Below the pieces are notes generated by a model. That model did no database searches. It saw only the letters and a list, made by a program, of their open reading frames with translations, and was not told where the DNA came from. From positions 1 to 47,159 of the forward strand of contig OMUP01000208.1 in the NCBI GenBank assembly GCA_900314255.1: a stretch of 47,159 nucleotides of DNA, in the 5' to 3' direction. Within the stretch, counting starts at the first letter, position 1; each line of letters starts with the position of its first letter. The position numbers were made by a program, and so were the translations under genes. Positions 26,525 through 35,513 of the stretch are shown here, piece after piece. Source of the stretch: an uncultured Lachnospiraceae bacterium. Its GTDB lineage: Bacteria > Bacillota > Clostridia > Lachnospirales > Lachnospiraceae.

Positions 26525-27730
26525 ATGGAGAAAAGACTGTTCACATCCGAGTCCGTGACAGAAGGACATCCGGACAAGGTCTGCGACGCGATTTCTGACG
26601 CGATTCTGGACGCCTGCATGGCACAGGATCCGATGAGCCGCGTTGCATGCGAGACAGCTGCCTGCACCGGATTCGTTCTGATCACAGGCGAAATCACAAC
26701 AAAGGCAAAGGTTGACTATCAGGCAGTCGCACGCCAGACGATCAACGAGATCGGCTACACGAATTCTGAGCTCGGCTTTGACGGCAATACCTGCGCGGTA
26801 TTCGTTGCCATCGACCAGCAGTCCCCGGATATCGCGATGGGCGTTGACAATTCGCTCGAGACAAAGGCTGACCTGCGCGCTCTTGAGAAGAACATGACCG
26901 ACGAAGAGATCGGCCAGATCGGCGCCGGCGACCAGGGAATGATGTTCGGCTTTGCCACAAACGAGACACCGGAGTATATGCCGTATCCGATCAGCCTGGC
27001 TCACAAGCTCTGCCGCCAGCTGACCAAAGTCCGCAAGGATGGCACACTCAGCTATCTTCGTCCGGACGGCAAGTCCCAGGTTTCCGTAGAGTACGATGAG
27101 AACGGCAAGCCGTGCCGCCTCGAGGCTGTTGTCATTTCCACACAGCACGACCCGGATGTAACCCAGGAGCAGATCCACAAGGACATCCGCAAGTATGTAT
27201 TCGATCCGGTTCTGCCGAAGGAGCTGATCGACGACAAGACAAAGTTCTTCGTAAATCCGACCGGCCGTTTCGTAATCGGCGGCCCGCACGGCGATGCAGG
27301 TCTCACCGGCCGTAAGATCATCGTCGACACCTACGGCGGCTATGCCCGTCACGGCGGCGGCGCATTCTCCGGCAAGGACTGCACAAAGGTTGACCGTTCG
27401 GCTGCCTATGCTGCCCGCTACGTTGCGAAGAACATCGTTGCGGCCGGCCTGGCTGACCAGTGCGAGATCCAGCTTTCCTACGCAATCGGCGTAGCAGAGC
27501 CGACCTCCATCTCCATCAACACCAACGGCACCGGCAAGCTCTCCGATGAGAAGCTGACCGAGATCGTCCGCGACAACTTCGACCTTCGTCCGGCCGGCAT
27601 CATCAAGATGCTTGACCTCCGCCGCCCGATCTACAAGGCAACCGCCGCATACGGTCACTTCGGCCGCACCGACGTAGACCTTCCGTGGGAGAGACTCGAC
27701 AAGGTTAAGGAACTCAGAAAGTACCTGTAA
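26525..27730 (+). CDS. metK: S-adenosylmethionine synthetase
   Basis: A 401-residue cytosolic enzyme that makes S-adenosylmethionine from methionine and ATP. The N-terminal [19 protein letters not shown], the ATP-binding [12 protein letters not shown] and the P-loop-like [19 protein letters not shown] are the standard MetK signatures. The C-terminal [11 protein letters not shown] is also typical. The start at 26525 follows AAGGAG with suitable spacing; an open frame from 26300 runs through the riboswitch and is not used. Expression is controlled by the S-box and terminator just upstream. Array B begins after its terminator. Confidence 0.98.
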   Translation: MEKRLFTSESVTEGHPDKVCDAISDAILDACMAQDPMSRVACETAACTGFVLITGEITTKAKVDYQAVARQTINEIGYTNSELGFDGNTCAVFVAIDQQSPDIAMGVDNSLETKADLRALEKNMTDEEIGQIGAGDQGMMFGFATNETPEYMPYPISLAHKLCRQLTKVRKDGTLSYLRPDGKSQVSVEYDENGKPCRLEAVVISTQHDPDVTQEQIHKDIRKYVFDPVLPKELIDDKTKFFVNPTGRFVIGGPHGDAGLTGRKIIVDTYGGYARHGGGAFSGKDCTKVDRSAAYAARYVAKNIVAAGLADQCEIQLSYAIGVAEPTSISINTNGTGKLSDEKLTEIVRDNFDLRPAGIIKMLDLRRPIYKATAAYGHFGRTDVDLPWERLDKVKELRKYL

Positions 27731-27761
27731 TCTGACAACTGTCACTCAAAAACGACTTGCT

Positions 27762-27812
27762 GGAGCCTGCTGCAATTCCATGACAAATGGAACTGCGGCA
27801 GGCTCCTTTTTT
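27762..27812 (+). terminator. Terminator of metK
   Basis: Long hairpin: GGAGCCTGC-T-GCA and TTCCAT pair with ATGGAA and GC-G-GCAGGCTCC, followed by TTTTTT. Confidence 0.93.
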
Positions 27813-27884
27813 GTGGGGAAGAAACGGGGGTGTGGGCTGGTCTGGGGGCCTGGGACTGACCGGCTGGCCTGGGGCAGGCCGATC

Positions 27885-28795
27885 GTCATCGGAAAGCAAG
27901 CTGGACGACGTTTCCGGTGCGCTTCCGGGGCTTGTGGGCAGGCGGGTGTCACCGGAAAGCAAGCTGGGTAGTGTTTCCGGTGCGCTTCCGGGGCTTACTG
28001 GCAGGCGGTAATCATCGGAAAACAAGCCAGGCGACAAATCCGGTGCGCCCTGAGGCGGTCCGGGCTGGCGGCAGTCATCGGAAAGCAAGTTTGTGGAATT
28101 TCCGATGCGCCCTGAGGCGGTTTGGGCAGCCGACAGTCATCGGGAAGCAAGTTCGTGATATTTCCGGTGCTCTTTTCAGCCATTTTCTGCTCGTTATGTC
28201 ATCGGGATTGAGTGAAGCGCCTGCATAGATGACGTCTTCCCCGAATTCAGGGCAAAAAGAGCACCGGAAACTTGTTATTTTGTAATTTTGCTGACTAGCA
28301 AGCCGCGCTTCTGACGAAAAGGTCATCGGAGACCCACCAACTTGTTAATTTTGCTGCCCGACCAGCCCCGCTCTCGGAAGGTTTCACCGGTAATCCATAA
28401 TCTGGCCATTTCCGGTGCGCTCTGAGGCGGCCCGACAGCCGTCAATCACCGGAAATCAAGTTGGGCAGCATTTCCGGTGCGCCCTGCGGTGGTCCGGGCT
28501 TCCGGCAATCATCGGAAAGCAAGTTTGCGGCATTTCCGGTGATTGTTTTTGCCCTTCCCTGCTCGTTATGTCATCGGGATTGAGTGAAGCGCCTGCATCG
28601 ATGACGTCTTCCCCGAATTCAGGGCAAAAAGAGCACCGGAAACCTGCTTTTTTGTATTTTTGCTGACCAGCAACCCTGCTTCTGACGAAAAAGTCATCGG
28701 GGACCCGCCAACTTGTTAATTTTGTTGCCCGACCAGCCCTTATCCCTGGCAGGAATCACCGGAAATCCACAAACTTATCATTATCGCTGCCTGGG
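27885..28795 (+). repeat. Palindromic repeat array B (15 units, about 62 bp apart)
   Basis: Units begin at 27885, 27948, 28011, 28074, 28136, 28198, 28260, 28322, 28383, 28445, 28508, 28570, 28632, 28693 and 28755; every interval is 61-63 bp. Arms are near GTCAYCGGAAA and TTTCCGGTGCG. Spacers fall into related groups, for example GCCCTGAGGCGGTCCGGGC and relatives. The last interval units (6 to 9) reappear as units 12 to 15, 372 bp downstream. The flank 27813-27884 is GC-rich with no gene. After 28796 a C/T-rich stretch with repeated CCCTGGCAGGCTCTTTT-like segments leads to the nuclease stop codon. Confidence 0.9.
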
Positions 28796-28890
28796 CATCT
28801 CTTTCCCTGGCAGGCTCTTTTCCGGGCAGCCCTTCCCTTGGCAAGCTCTTTTCCTGGCTTCCTTCTCTGGCGAAGTGCCGTGAAGAGCTG

Positions 28891-29709
28891 TCACAGGCAA
28901 TATTCGCGGATCATGGCATTGATCTCGCCTGTTCCGAGCGGGCTGACCGATGTCTCTTCTGTAATAATCAGCTGCTCACCTGGATAAATCTGGTTCTGCT
29001 GGTAATCCTTAAGCCTTCTGACAGCGTTCCTGGCGTAGTCATGGTCGTCCATCATGCCGCGGTGTTCCCAGTACAGAACAGTTCTCTTTCGCACATTCAA
29101 AATCGTGAAATCCGGATAAATGGTGCCGCTGCGCAGCGTCAGCGGGCATTCATATTTATATGGAATCTTTCTCCGGTAGAGCGCATTTGCAATATTGAGC
29201 TCCGATTTCGAACGGACATGTTCCCCTTGCTCTGTGATAAAATCCGACTTCAAATCCGAAATTGATTTCCCCTCATATGGCGTTTCAAGCCAGTTGTGCA
29301 CGAGCACTTCATCAGGCAGGTCCGAAGCCATGACAAATTTCCGGGCTCTTTCCGGAAATTTCAGATATAAATTCTGAATCTGCTCCGGGATCAAGGCGCC
29401 TGTCTGCAGCAGTTTCTCAAGTGCTCTGATTTCCTGCCTGATCAGGCGCAGAGATTTCTCATCATACGATTTCTGAAGATACGTTTTAATTTTCTTCTCG
29501 TCCCGGACGGAGATATACACGCCGGTCCGATCCGAGGCGCTGCTTCGCAGATAATACATCACCCTGCCGCCGCGGGTAATAAGATGAATTTTCCCCTGCG
29601 GATAATTTTGTGACCGCGCCTCCAGTATGTTCTGCACGCGCTTCAGCTCTGCAAGACGCTTCCTCGCCTGCAGATATACACCGGCTTCTTTCATTATGTT
29701 GCTTTTCAT
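28891..29709 (-). CDS. PD-(D/E)XK nuclease-like protein between arrays B and C
   Basis: A 272-residue protein of an uncharacterised family I associate with Clostridia. The N-terminal half is helical and charged (about residues 8-110, possible coiled coil). The C-terminal half resembles a PD-(D/E)XK nuclease core: HVRSKSELNIANALYRRKI (Glu170), then GTIYPDFTIL (Asp200) and VLYWEHRGMMDD (Glu215). The last motif has E-H-R where canonical enzymes have E-x-K, so catalysis is uncertain. The start at 29709 follows GGAGGTGC; the frame extends upstream to 29817 without a better start. The gene is visibly more AT-rich than its neighbours and is flanked by repeat arrays of one family, both suggesting a mobile or acquired element. 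No signal peptide. Confidence 0.8.
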   Translation of the reverse strand: MKSNIMKEAGVYLQARKRLAELKRVQNILEARSQNYPQGKIHLITRGGRVMYYLRSSASDRTGVYISVRDEKKIKTYLQKSYDEKSLRLIRQEIRALEKLLQTGALIPEQIQNLYLKFPERARKFVMASDLPDEVLVHNWLETPYEGKSISDLKSDFITEQGEHVRSKSELNIANALYRRKIPYKYECPLTLRSGTIYPDFTILNVRKRTVLYWEHRGMMDDHDYARNAVRRLKDYQQNQIYPGEQLIITEETSVSPLGTGEINAMIREYCL

Positions 29710-29947
29710 CTGCACCTCCTGCAAAAAGAATTTCATTGGCAGAACTGCCATGGAAACAAAAAGATAATGTCTGATAAGAAAACAGGAAAAATCATCCGGC
29801 CTAAGCCGCTGTGTCACATCAATTGGAAAAATAAAAGGGGAAATATCAAAGAAAAATTGCCGCTCTCAGCAACTATCCATATAGTATCATATGCAAGAGA
29901 ATAGCGAAAGCTCATTGCCATTTTTTTCTTTTCTGACACTGCCGCCA

Positions 29948-30720
29948 GTCAGCGGAAAACAAGCCAGGCGACAAATCCGGTGCGCCCTGAAGCGTTCCGG
30001 ACAGCCGTCAATCATCGGAAAGCAAGTTCGTGGCATTTCCGGTGCTCTTTTCAGCCCCTTCTTGGTCATTCTGTCATCGGGATTGAGCAAAAAGCCTGCG
30101 TAGATGACGTCATCCCCGAATATAGGGCAAAAAGAGCATCGGAAACTTGCTTTTTTGTAATTTTGCTGACCAGTAAACCCTGTCTCCGGCAAAAACGTCA
30201 CCGGGAATTCACTAACTTGCTAATTTTGCTGCCCGGGCAGCCCTGATTTCCAAGATGTGTCACCGGAAATCAACAAGAACTTGTTTTTAGCTGCCTTTCG
30301 GCTGCCGGGAAACTGTCGGGCTATTGTTGACAGGCTGTCGGGAAGCTGCCGGAAATTGTCGGCAGGTCGAGGAATCACCGGGAATTCCAAAAAGCCGGAT
30401 CCCGATGCGTATTTTTAGTGAATTTACGGATAGCGTCAGCAAAATTGACTTGAAAACAGGATCCCGATGCGCAATTCAGGCAAAATTCCGTGACAGAGGC
30501 ACCAAAAGCAAGAAAGAATGGCAATCCCGATGACAAGAAGCCTGTGATGGGGCTGAAAAAAGCATCGGGATTACCACAAACTTGTTTTCCGCTGACTACC
30601 GGTCTGCTAGGCAAGCTATGGCGTCATCGGGATTTGCAAAACTGATAATTCCGATGCCATCCCAAGCCCGCCGGGGGCCGAAATGTCATCGGAATTCAAG
30701 TTATTTTAATTTCCGGTGCA
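29948..30720 (+). repeat. Palindromic repeat array C (about 12 units)
   Basis: Units begin at 29948, 30011, 30073, 30135, 30197 and 30259, then at 30374, 30435, 30498, 30561, 30623 and 30685. Intervals are 61-63 bp except a 115-bp gap filled by degenerate CTGTCGGG-type repeats (about 30300-30370). Units 1-5 match array B units 3 and 5-8 closely. Units after the gap drift toward arms CATCGGGA and TCCCGATG. The array lies between the nuclease start and the mreB promoter. The 29710-29947 stretch upstream is AT-rich and should hold the nuclease promoter, which I cannot pin down. Confidence 0.87.
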
Positions 30721-30742
30721 GGACCATCCGGTGCAGGACCAT
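30713..30742 (+). repeat. 15-bp tandem repeat at the end of array C
   Basis: CCGGTGCAGGACCAT is repeated exactly at 30713-30727 and 30728-30742, followed by diverged TCGGCG-type copies. It begins in the right arm of the last array C unit, which suggests slippage from the array. Confidence 0.85.
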
Positions 30743-30914
30743 TCGGCGAAGAGCCGCCCAGTCGGCGCAGAACCGCCCCGCCGACTGTGCCTGCCCATCC
30801 CTCACATCCCGTCCCTGCCCTCTCCCTTCCCTCCAGTTCCGCCCCTTCCCCGTCCCTAAAAACGAAAAAATTCAGCTGTCTTCTCTTGCTGTGGATTTTC
30901 CTCCTTTTCGCGTC

Positions 30915-30920
30915 TATAAT
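30915..30920 (+). promoter_or_regulatory. Candidate -10 box of the mreB operon
   Basis: TATAAT at 30915-30920, about 40 bp before the mreB ATG. The -35 is weak (TGGATT at 30892-30897, 17-bp spacer). Confidence 0.5.
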
Positions 30921-30959
30921 AAATTTGTATCTTAAGCGCAAAATTACGAGGAGACAGAA

Positions 30960-31955
30960 ATGTTGACTACAGATATAGGCATTGACCTTGGAACCGCGAG
31001 CATTCTTGTATTTGTCAGGGGGAAAGGGGTCGTGCTGAAGGAGCCGTCTGTCGTGGCTTTTGACAGGGACTCCGGGAAGATCCGTGCCATCGGCGAAGAG
31101 GCCCGGCTGATGATCGGCAGAACACCGGAGAATATCGTGGCGGTGCGCCCGCTCAAAGAGGGCGTGATTTCGGACTACCGCGTCACGGAAAAGATGCTGA
31201 AGTACTTCATCCAGAAGGCGGTGGGCAGAAGGCTTCTGAAGAAGCCGCGGATCTCTGTCTGCGTGCCGTCGGGTGCGACGGAAGTGGAGCGCATGGCGGT
31301 CGAGGAGGCGGCCATGGCGGCGGGCGCCAGAGAAGTGGCGATCATCGAGGAGCCGCTGGCAGCGGCCATCGGCGCCGGAATCGACATCAACCGTCCCTGC
31401 GGCAACATGATTGTCGACATCGGCGGCGGCACCAGTGATATCGCCGTGATTTCGCTGGGCGGCACCGTCGTTTCCACATCCATAAAGATCGCCGGCAACG
31501 ATTTTGACGAAGCGATCGTCCGCTACATGCGCAAGCAGCACAACCTGCTGATCGGCGATCAGACCGCAGAGGAGATCAAGATCAAGGTGGGCTGCGCCTA
31601 TCCGCTGCCGGAAGTGAAGAAAATGGATGTCAAGGGCCGCAACCTGGTCACCGGACTCCCGAAAAATGTGACCGTTTCCTCGGAAGAGACGGAAGAGGCA
31701 CTGCGCGACGCCACCAGCCAGATCGTGGAGGCGGTGCACAGCGTGCTGGAGAAGACGCCGCCGGAGCTGGCCAGCGATATTGCCGACCGCGGCATCGTGA
31801 TGACCGGAGGCGGAAGCCTGCTGCAGGGACTTGACCAGCTGATCGAGTCGGGAACGGGAATTCACACGATGGTGGCCCAGGACCCGATGAAGTGCGTGGC
31901 CATCGGAACCGGAAAGTTCCTGGAGTTTCTGGCAGGAGAGAGCGGAAACGCCTGA
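30960..31955 (+). CDS. mreB: Rod-shape-determining actin homologue, MreB/Mbl family
   Basis: A 331-residue bacterial actin that guides lateral cell-wall synthesis from beneath the membrane. TDIGIDLGTASILVFVRGKG is the first phosphate-binding loop, EEPLAAAIGAG the connect region, VDIGGGTSDIAVISLGG the second phosphate loop and VMTGGGSLLQGLD the adenosine site. The start follows GAGGAGAC. Length and motifs fit MreB and its paralogue Mbl equally well, so the symbol is a family-level choice. No mreC or mreD follows; instead recD2 and comF are downstream with tight spacing. Confidence 0.93.
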   Translation: MLTTDIGIDLGTASILVFVRGKGVVLKEPSVVAFDRDSGKIRAIGEEARLMIGRTPENIVAVRPLKEGVISDYRVTEKMLKYFIQKAVGRRLLKKPRISVCVPSGATEVERMAVEEAAMAAGAREVAIIEEPLAAAIGAGIDINRPCGNMIVDIGGGTSDIAVISLGGTVVSTSIKIAGNDFDEAIVRYMRKQHNLLIGDQTAEEIKIKVGCAYPLPEVKKMDVKGRNLVTGLPKNVTVSSEETEEALRDATSQIVEAVHSVLEKTPPELASDIADRGIVMTGGGSLLQGLDQLIESGTGIHTMVAQDPMKCVAIGTGKFLEFLAGESGNA

Positions 31956-31977
31956 AACGGATTCTGAGGGGCGAAAG

Positions 31978-34236
31978 TTGCAGGAAGAACAGGAGACGAT
32001 AGAAGGATTCGTGGAAAAAATCATTTTCCACAATCCGGACAATGGATATACCGTGCTGTCGCTGCGCCGCAAGACGGAGGAGATCACCTGCGTGGGCGAG
32101 ACCTTCGATCTGGACGAGGGCGAGTACATCGAGGCGGCGGGGCAGTGGACAGTGCATCCGGTCTATGACCGGCAGTTTAAAATCAGTGCCTACCAGGTGA
32201 AGATTCCCGAGGACACCGCGGCCGTGAAGCGCTATCTTGGATCCGGCGCCATCAAGGGCATCGGCGAGAAGATGGCCGCCCGCATCGTGAAGAAATTCGG
32301 GGCGGATACGCTGCATGTGCTGGAAGAAGAGCCGGAGCGTCTGGCGGAGGTCAAGGGCATTTCATACGACGGTGCGCTCAAAATCAGCGCGCAGGTCATC
32401 GAAAAGCGCCAGATGCGGGACACCATGATGGCTCTGACACAGTACGGCATCGGCATGAAGCTGGCAACGGATGTCTACAACCGCTACGGGGACGACACGC
32501 TCACCGTGCTGCAGAAAAATCCATACAGGCTGGCGGAGGACATCACAGGGATCGGATTCGGCACGGCCGATGAAATTGCGCGCAAGACAGGCGTCGAGCT
32601 CACATCGGGCTTCCGCATCCGCGCAGGCATTCTGTATACACTGCAGATGGCAGAAGGGGAAGGACACATGTATCTTCCGGCGGATGTCCTGCAGCGGAAA
32701 TCCGGCGCTCTTCTGCAGCTTGATCTGCCGGATTTCGACAACATTCTTGAAGAACTCTCCATCGAAGGAAAACTGATTCTGAAGAAAAGCGCAGAGGAAG
32801 TGCCCTGCGTCTATCTTCCTGCGCTGTACCGGGCCGAGTCGGAGACGGCCGGGTATCTCGCGGCGCTGAATGAGTTTCACGAGGATGTGAGCGGCGAGGA
32901 GGAAATCCGCGGCGGCATCCGCCGTATCACGCATAAACTGAACATCGAGCCGGATGAAACGCAGGAAGATGCCGCCTTCACGGCGGTGACCAATCCGGTC
33001 GTCGTCATCACCGGCGGACCGGGCACCGGCAAGACCACGATCATCCGGACAATCATCTCGTACTTTGAGTGGCAGCAGCTGGATGTGGCGCTGGCCGCAC
33101 CGACAGGCCGTGCGGCAAGGCGCATGACCGAGGCCACAGGCCGCCCGGCGCAGACCATCCACCGGCTGCTGGGAGCCTCCGGAAAACCGGATGACGCGGA
33201 AAAAGACGCGGCCGGGCAGGCCCACGTGACATTTACCCTGGACCGGGACAACCCGCTGGATGCGGATGTGCTCATCATCGACGAGTCCTCCATGGTCGAC
33301 ATCTTTCTGATGCGATCGCTTCTGACGGCGCTCTCGCCGGGCACCCGCCTGATTCTGGTGGGCGATGTGGACCAGCTCCCCAGCGTGGGACCTGGAAACG
33401 TGCTGCGCGACATCATCGACTCGGGCGCCTTCCCGGTCGTGAAGCTCACGAAAATCTTCCGGCAGGCAGCGGAGTCCGACATCGTCATGAACGCGCACCG
33501 CATCAACAACGGAGAGCCGGTGACGCTGACCACCCGCAGCCGGGATTTCCTGTATCTGAAGCGGGACACGCCGCAGCAGATCATCGGCGCCATCTACACG
33601 CTGGTGACCGACAAGCTGCCGAAATACGTAAACGGCACGGCTTCCGACATCCAGATCCTCACGCCGTCCCGCAAGACGGCCCTGGGCGTCGAGCCGCTGA
33701 ACAAAATCATGCAGGAAATGATCAACCCGGCGGCGCCGGGCAAGCCGGAGCGCAAGGTGGCAGATACCATTTTCCGGCTCGGCGACAAGGTCATGCAGAC
33801 GCGCAACGACTACACCAGAGAGTGGACGCGCCGAAGCGCCTCCGGCACCGCCGATGAAAAGGGCGTCGGCGTCTACAACGGCGACACCGGCGTGATCACG
33901 GCCTTCTCGGATGTTTTTAACACGGTGACGGTTCTCTACGACGACGGCCGCGAGGCAGTCTACCCGTTTGAGGAACTCGAGGAGCTGGACCTGGCCTACG
34001 CGATGACGATTCACAAGGCCCAGGGCTCCGAGTACAAAGCGGTCGTCATGCCGCTCTTTCCTGGACCTCCGATGCTGATGAACCGCAATCTTCTCTACAC
34101 CGCCGTCACCCGCGCAAAGAACTGCGTCGTGCTGGTCGGGCACGCCGACGTATTTGTCCAGATGGAGAGGAGCCGCCAGGCATCGCGGCGCTACTCCTCG
34201 CTGGCGTCCCGCATCCGGGAGGTGAGCGGCCTTTGA
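31978..34236 (+). CDS. recD2: ATP-dependent DNA helicase RecD2
   Basis: A 752-residue superfamily 1B 5'-3' helicase of the RecD2 type, found in bacteria without RecBCD and involved in replication-fork and recombination repair. An N-terminal OB-like region is followed by helix-hairpin-helix segments (AIKGIGEKMAARIVKKFG, VKGISYDGALKI, ITGIGFGTADEIA). Walker A is GGPGTGKTT at about residues 346-354, Walker B IIDESSMVD near 432, and the UvrD-like C-terminal motif is MTIHKAQGSEYKAVVM near 674. The start is TTG 31978 behind GAGGGGCG; no ATG fits this position. Its stop overlaps the comF start as TTGA. Confidence 0.95.
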   Translation: MQEEQETIEGFVEKIIFHNPDNGYTVLSLRRKTEEITCVGETFDLDEGEYIEAAGQWTVHPVYDRQFKISAYQVKIPEDTAAVKRYLGSGAIKGIGEKMAARIVKKFGADTLHVLEEEPERLAEVKGISYDGALKISAQVIEKRQMRDTMMALTQYGIGMKLATDVYNRYGDDTLTVLQKNPYRLAEDITGIGFGTADEIARKTGVELTSGFRIRAGILYTLQMAEGEGHMYLPADVLQRKSGALLQLDLPDFDNILEELSIEGKLILKKSAEEVPCVYLPALYRAESETAGYLAALNEFHEDVSGEEEIRGGIRRITHKLNIEPDETQEDAAFTAVTNPVVVITGGPGTGKTTIIRTIISYFEWQQLDVALAAPTGRAARRMTEATGRPAQTIHRLLGASGKPDDAEKDAAGQAHVTFTLDRDNPLDADVLIIDESSMVDIFLMRSLLTALSPGTRLILVGDVDQLPSVGPGNVLRDIIDSGAFPVVKLTKIFRQAAESDIVMNAHRINNGEPVTLTTRSRDFLYLKRDTPQQIIGAIYTLVTDKLPKYVNGTASDIQILTPSRKTALGVEPLNKIMQEMINPAAPGKPERKVADTIFRLGDKVMQTRNDYTREWTRRSASGTADEKGVGVYNGDTGVITAFSDVFNTVTVLYDDGREAVYPFEELEELDLAYAMTIHKAQGSEYKAVVMPLFPGPPMLMNRNLLYTAVTRAKNCVVLVGHADVFVQMERSRQASRRYSSLASRIREVSGL

Positions 34237-34946
34237 AGACCCCATGGCAAATGAAGGACGCAGCGCTTGATATCCTCTTTCCGCCGGTCTGCCCGGTGTG
34301 CGGCCGGCCGTCCCGCTCGTACTTTCACCCGGAGTGCGAGGAAAAGCTTGTTCCCGTGCGCGGCGCGCGCTGTGCCGTCTGCGGAAAGCAGCTGAATGAC
34401 GAGCGGGAGAGTCTGTGTCTTGACTGCCGGAGAAAACGCCACGAATTCATCCAGGTGATTTCGGTGCTTCAGTATACCGAGGCGGCCAGACAGTGCATCT
34501 ACCGCTTTAAATATAAGAACAAACGCGAATACGCAAAGCCGCTCGCGTACCTGATGTGGAAATATGCGGCGCGCCGCATCCGCTTCTACCGGCCGGAGGT
34601 GATCGTGCCAGTGCCGATGTATGCGGCCAAAAAGCGGCGCCGCGGCTATAATCAGACGGAGCTCCTGGCGCAGGCGCTCTCAAGTGTCAGCGGTATTGAA
34701 TGCGCGCCGGATGCACTCGTGCGCACGCGCGCCACGCGGCCGATGAAGGAACTGACGGCGGGAGAGCGCGCGGCCAACCTCGCCGGTGCCTTTGAACCGG
34801 CCGGCGCGCTGCCCTGGAAACGGGTTCTGCTGTTAGACGATATTTACACCAGCGGGAGCACGCTGGACGCCTGTGCCGCGGCCCTCAAGGCGGGCGGCGT
34901 GCAGGAAGTCTACGGCATCTGCCTGTGCACGGGCGAGGGATTTTAG
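34233..34946 (+). CDS. comF: ComF family phosphoribosyltransferase-like protein
   Basis: A 237-residue ComF protein, related to competence and DNA processing in Gram-positive bacteria. The N-terminal zinc-binding part has CPVCGRPS, then CAVCGKQL and CLDCRRKR, giving four-plus Cys. The C-terminal half is a type I phosphoribosyltransferase fold, with VIVPVPMYAAKKRRRGYNQTELLA and the PRPP-binding VLLLDDIYTSGSTLDAC. The start is TTG 34233 in a TTGA overlap with recD2, with GGGAGG ten bases upstream; ATG 34251 is the alternative. It is translationally coupled to recD2. Confidence 0.92.
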   Translation: MKTPWQMKDAALDILFPPVCPVCGRPSRSYFHPECEEKLVPVRGARCAVCGKQLNDERESLCLDCRRKRHEFIQVISVLQYTEAARQCIYRFKYKNKREYAKPLAYLMWKYAARRIRFYRPEVIVPVPMYAAKKRRRGYNQTELLAQALSSVSGIECAPDALVRTRATRPMKELTAGERAANLAGAFEPAGALPWKRVLLLDDIYTSGSTLDACAAALKAGGVQEVYGICLCTGEGF

Positions 34947-34976
34947 GAGACAGGTAAGCATTTTCCAAGGAAGTTC

Positions 34977-35006
34977 TTGACGGAAAGAAGACCGTTGTGA
35001 TATAGT
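34977..35006 (+). promoter_or_regulatory. Promoter of the rpmG-secE-nusG-rplKA operon
   Basis: TTGACG at 34977-34982 and TATAGT at 35001-35006 with an 18-bp spacer; TGA just before the -10 makes it extended. This is the strongest promoter before the ribosomal gene run. Confidence 0.85.
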
Positions 35007-35009
35007 AGA

Positions 35010-35110
35010 ACGGCTATGGAAGCGGCCTTTTTTTTATGCGCTTAAAACGCAAAGGGAAAGGCAGGGCTCCGGGATTTGCCTTTTCCGGGGCTTAACCAAA
35101 TCTTATGAAA
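35010..35110 (+). promoter_or_regulatory. rpmG leader with early U tract and hairpin
   Basis: About 100 bases between promoter and rpmG. A short weak hairpin ending in a T8 run lies at about 35013-35034. Then GGGAAAGGCA (about 35054-35063) can pair with TGCCTTTTCC (about 35080-35090). This may be an attenuator or processing site, but no known leader family is recognised. Confidence 0.5.
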
Positions 35111-35124
35111 AGGAGATGGAAGTT

Positions 35125-35274
35125 GTGCGGGTAAAAATCACACTGGCATGCACAGAATGCAAGCAGCGCAATTATGACACGACGAAGGATAAGAGAACGC
35201 ATCCGGAGAGACTGGAACTGAAGAAGTACTGCAGATTCTGCAGAAAGCATACGCTGCACAGAGAGACAAAGTAA
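35125..35274 (+). CDS. rpmG: 50S ribosomal protein L33
   Basis: A 49-residue protein. [17 protein letters not shown] followed by [17 protein letters not shown] is bacterial L33, with the four Cys of the zinc-binding form (CxxC pairs). The start is GTG 35125, nine bases after AGGAG; an in-frame ATG at 35116 touches the same AGGAG and cannot use it. It lies directly before secE, the usual Bacillota order rpmG-secE-nusG. No tRNA-Trp gene lies in between. Confidence 0.95.
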   Translation: MRVKITLACTECKQRNYDTTKDKRTHPERLELKKYCRFCRKHTLHRETK

Positions 35275-35284
35275 GGACAGACTT

Positions 35285-35497
35285 ATGGCAGAATCCAAAA
35301 AGAAGGCTGTCAAGGACAGCAAAGTCAAAAGGTTCTTCAAGAATGTAAGTCTGGAATTCCAGAAGATCGTATGGCCTTCCGGCAGGCAGCTCACAAAGGA
35401 ATCGACGGCGGTGCTGATTGTTTCGGTAGCACTGGGAGCTGTAATCGCACTGATCGACTTCGGCCTGCGCGCCGGAATCGAAGTGCTCATCCGCTGA
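35285..35497 (+). CDS. secE: Protein translocase subunit SecE
   Basis: A 70-residue single-span membrane protein that stabilises SecY in the Sec translocon. The charged amphipathic N-terminus contains VSLEFQKIVWPSGRQLTKES, the SecE signature, followed by the membrane helix VLIVSVALGAVIALIDFGL. It starts 10 bp after rpmG behind AAGGAC and lies just before nusG, the standard gene order. Confidence 0.97.
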   Translation: MAESKKKAVKDSKVKRFFKNVSLEFQKIVWPSGRQLTKESTAVLIVSVALGAVIALIDFGLRAGIEVLIR

Positions 35498-35513
35498 GCA
35501 GGGGAGAAAAGCC

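Noticed and set aside
27885-28795. CRISPR array
   Set aside because: Spacing is CRISPR-like, but the repeats are diverged between units, the spacers are related to one another, blocks are duplicated, and no cas genes are present.
35116-35124. ATG 35116 as start of rpmG
   Set aside because: It abuts its AGGAG, which is too close; GTG 35125 gives the canonical MRVKITLAC start.
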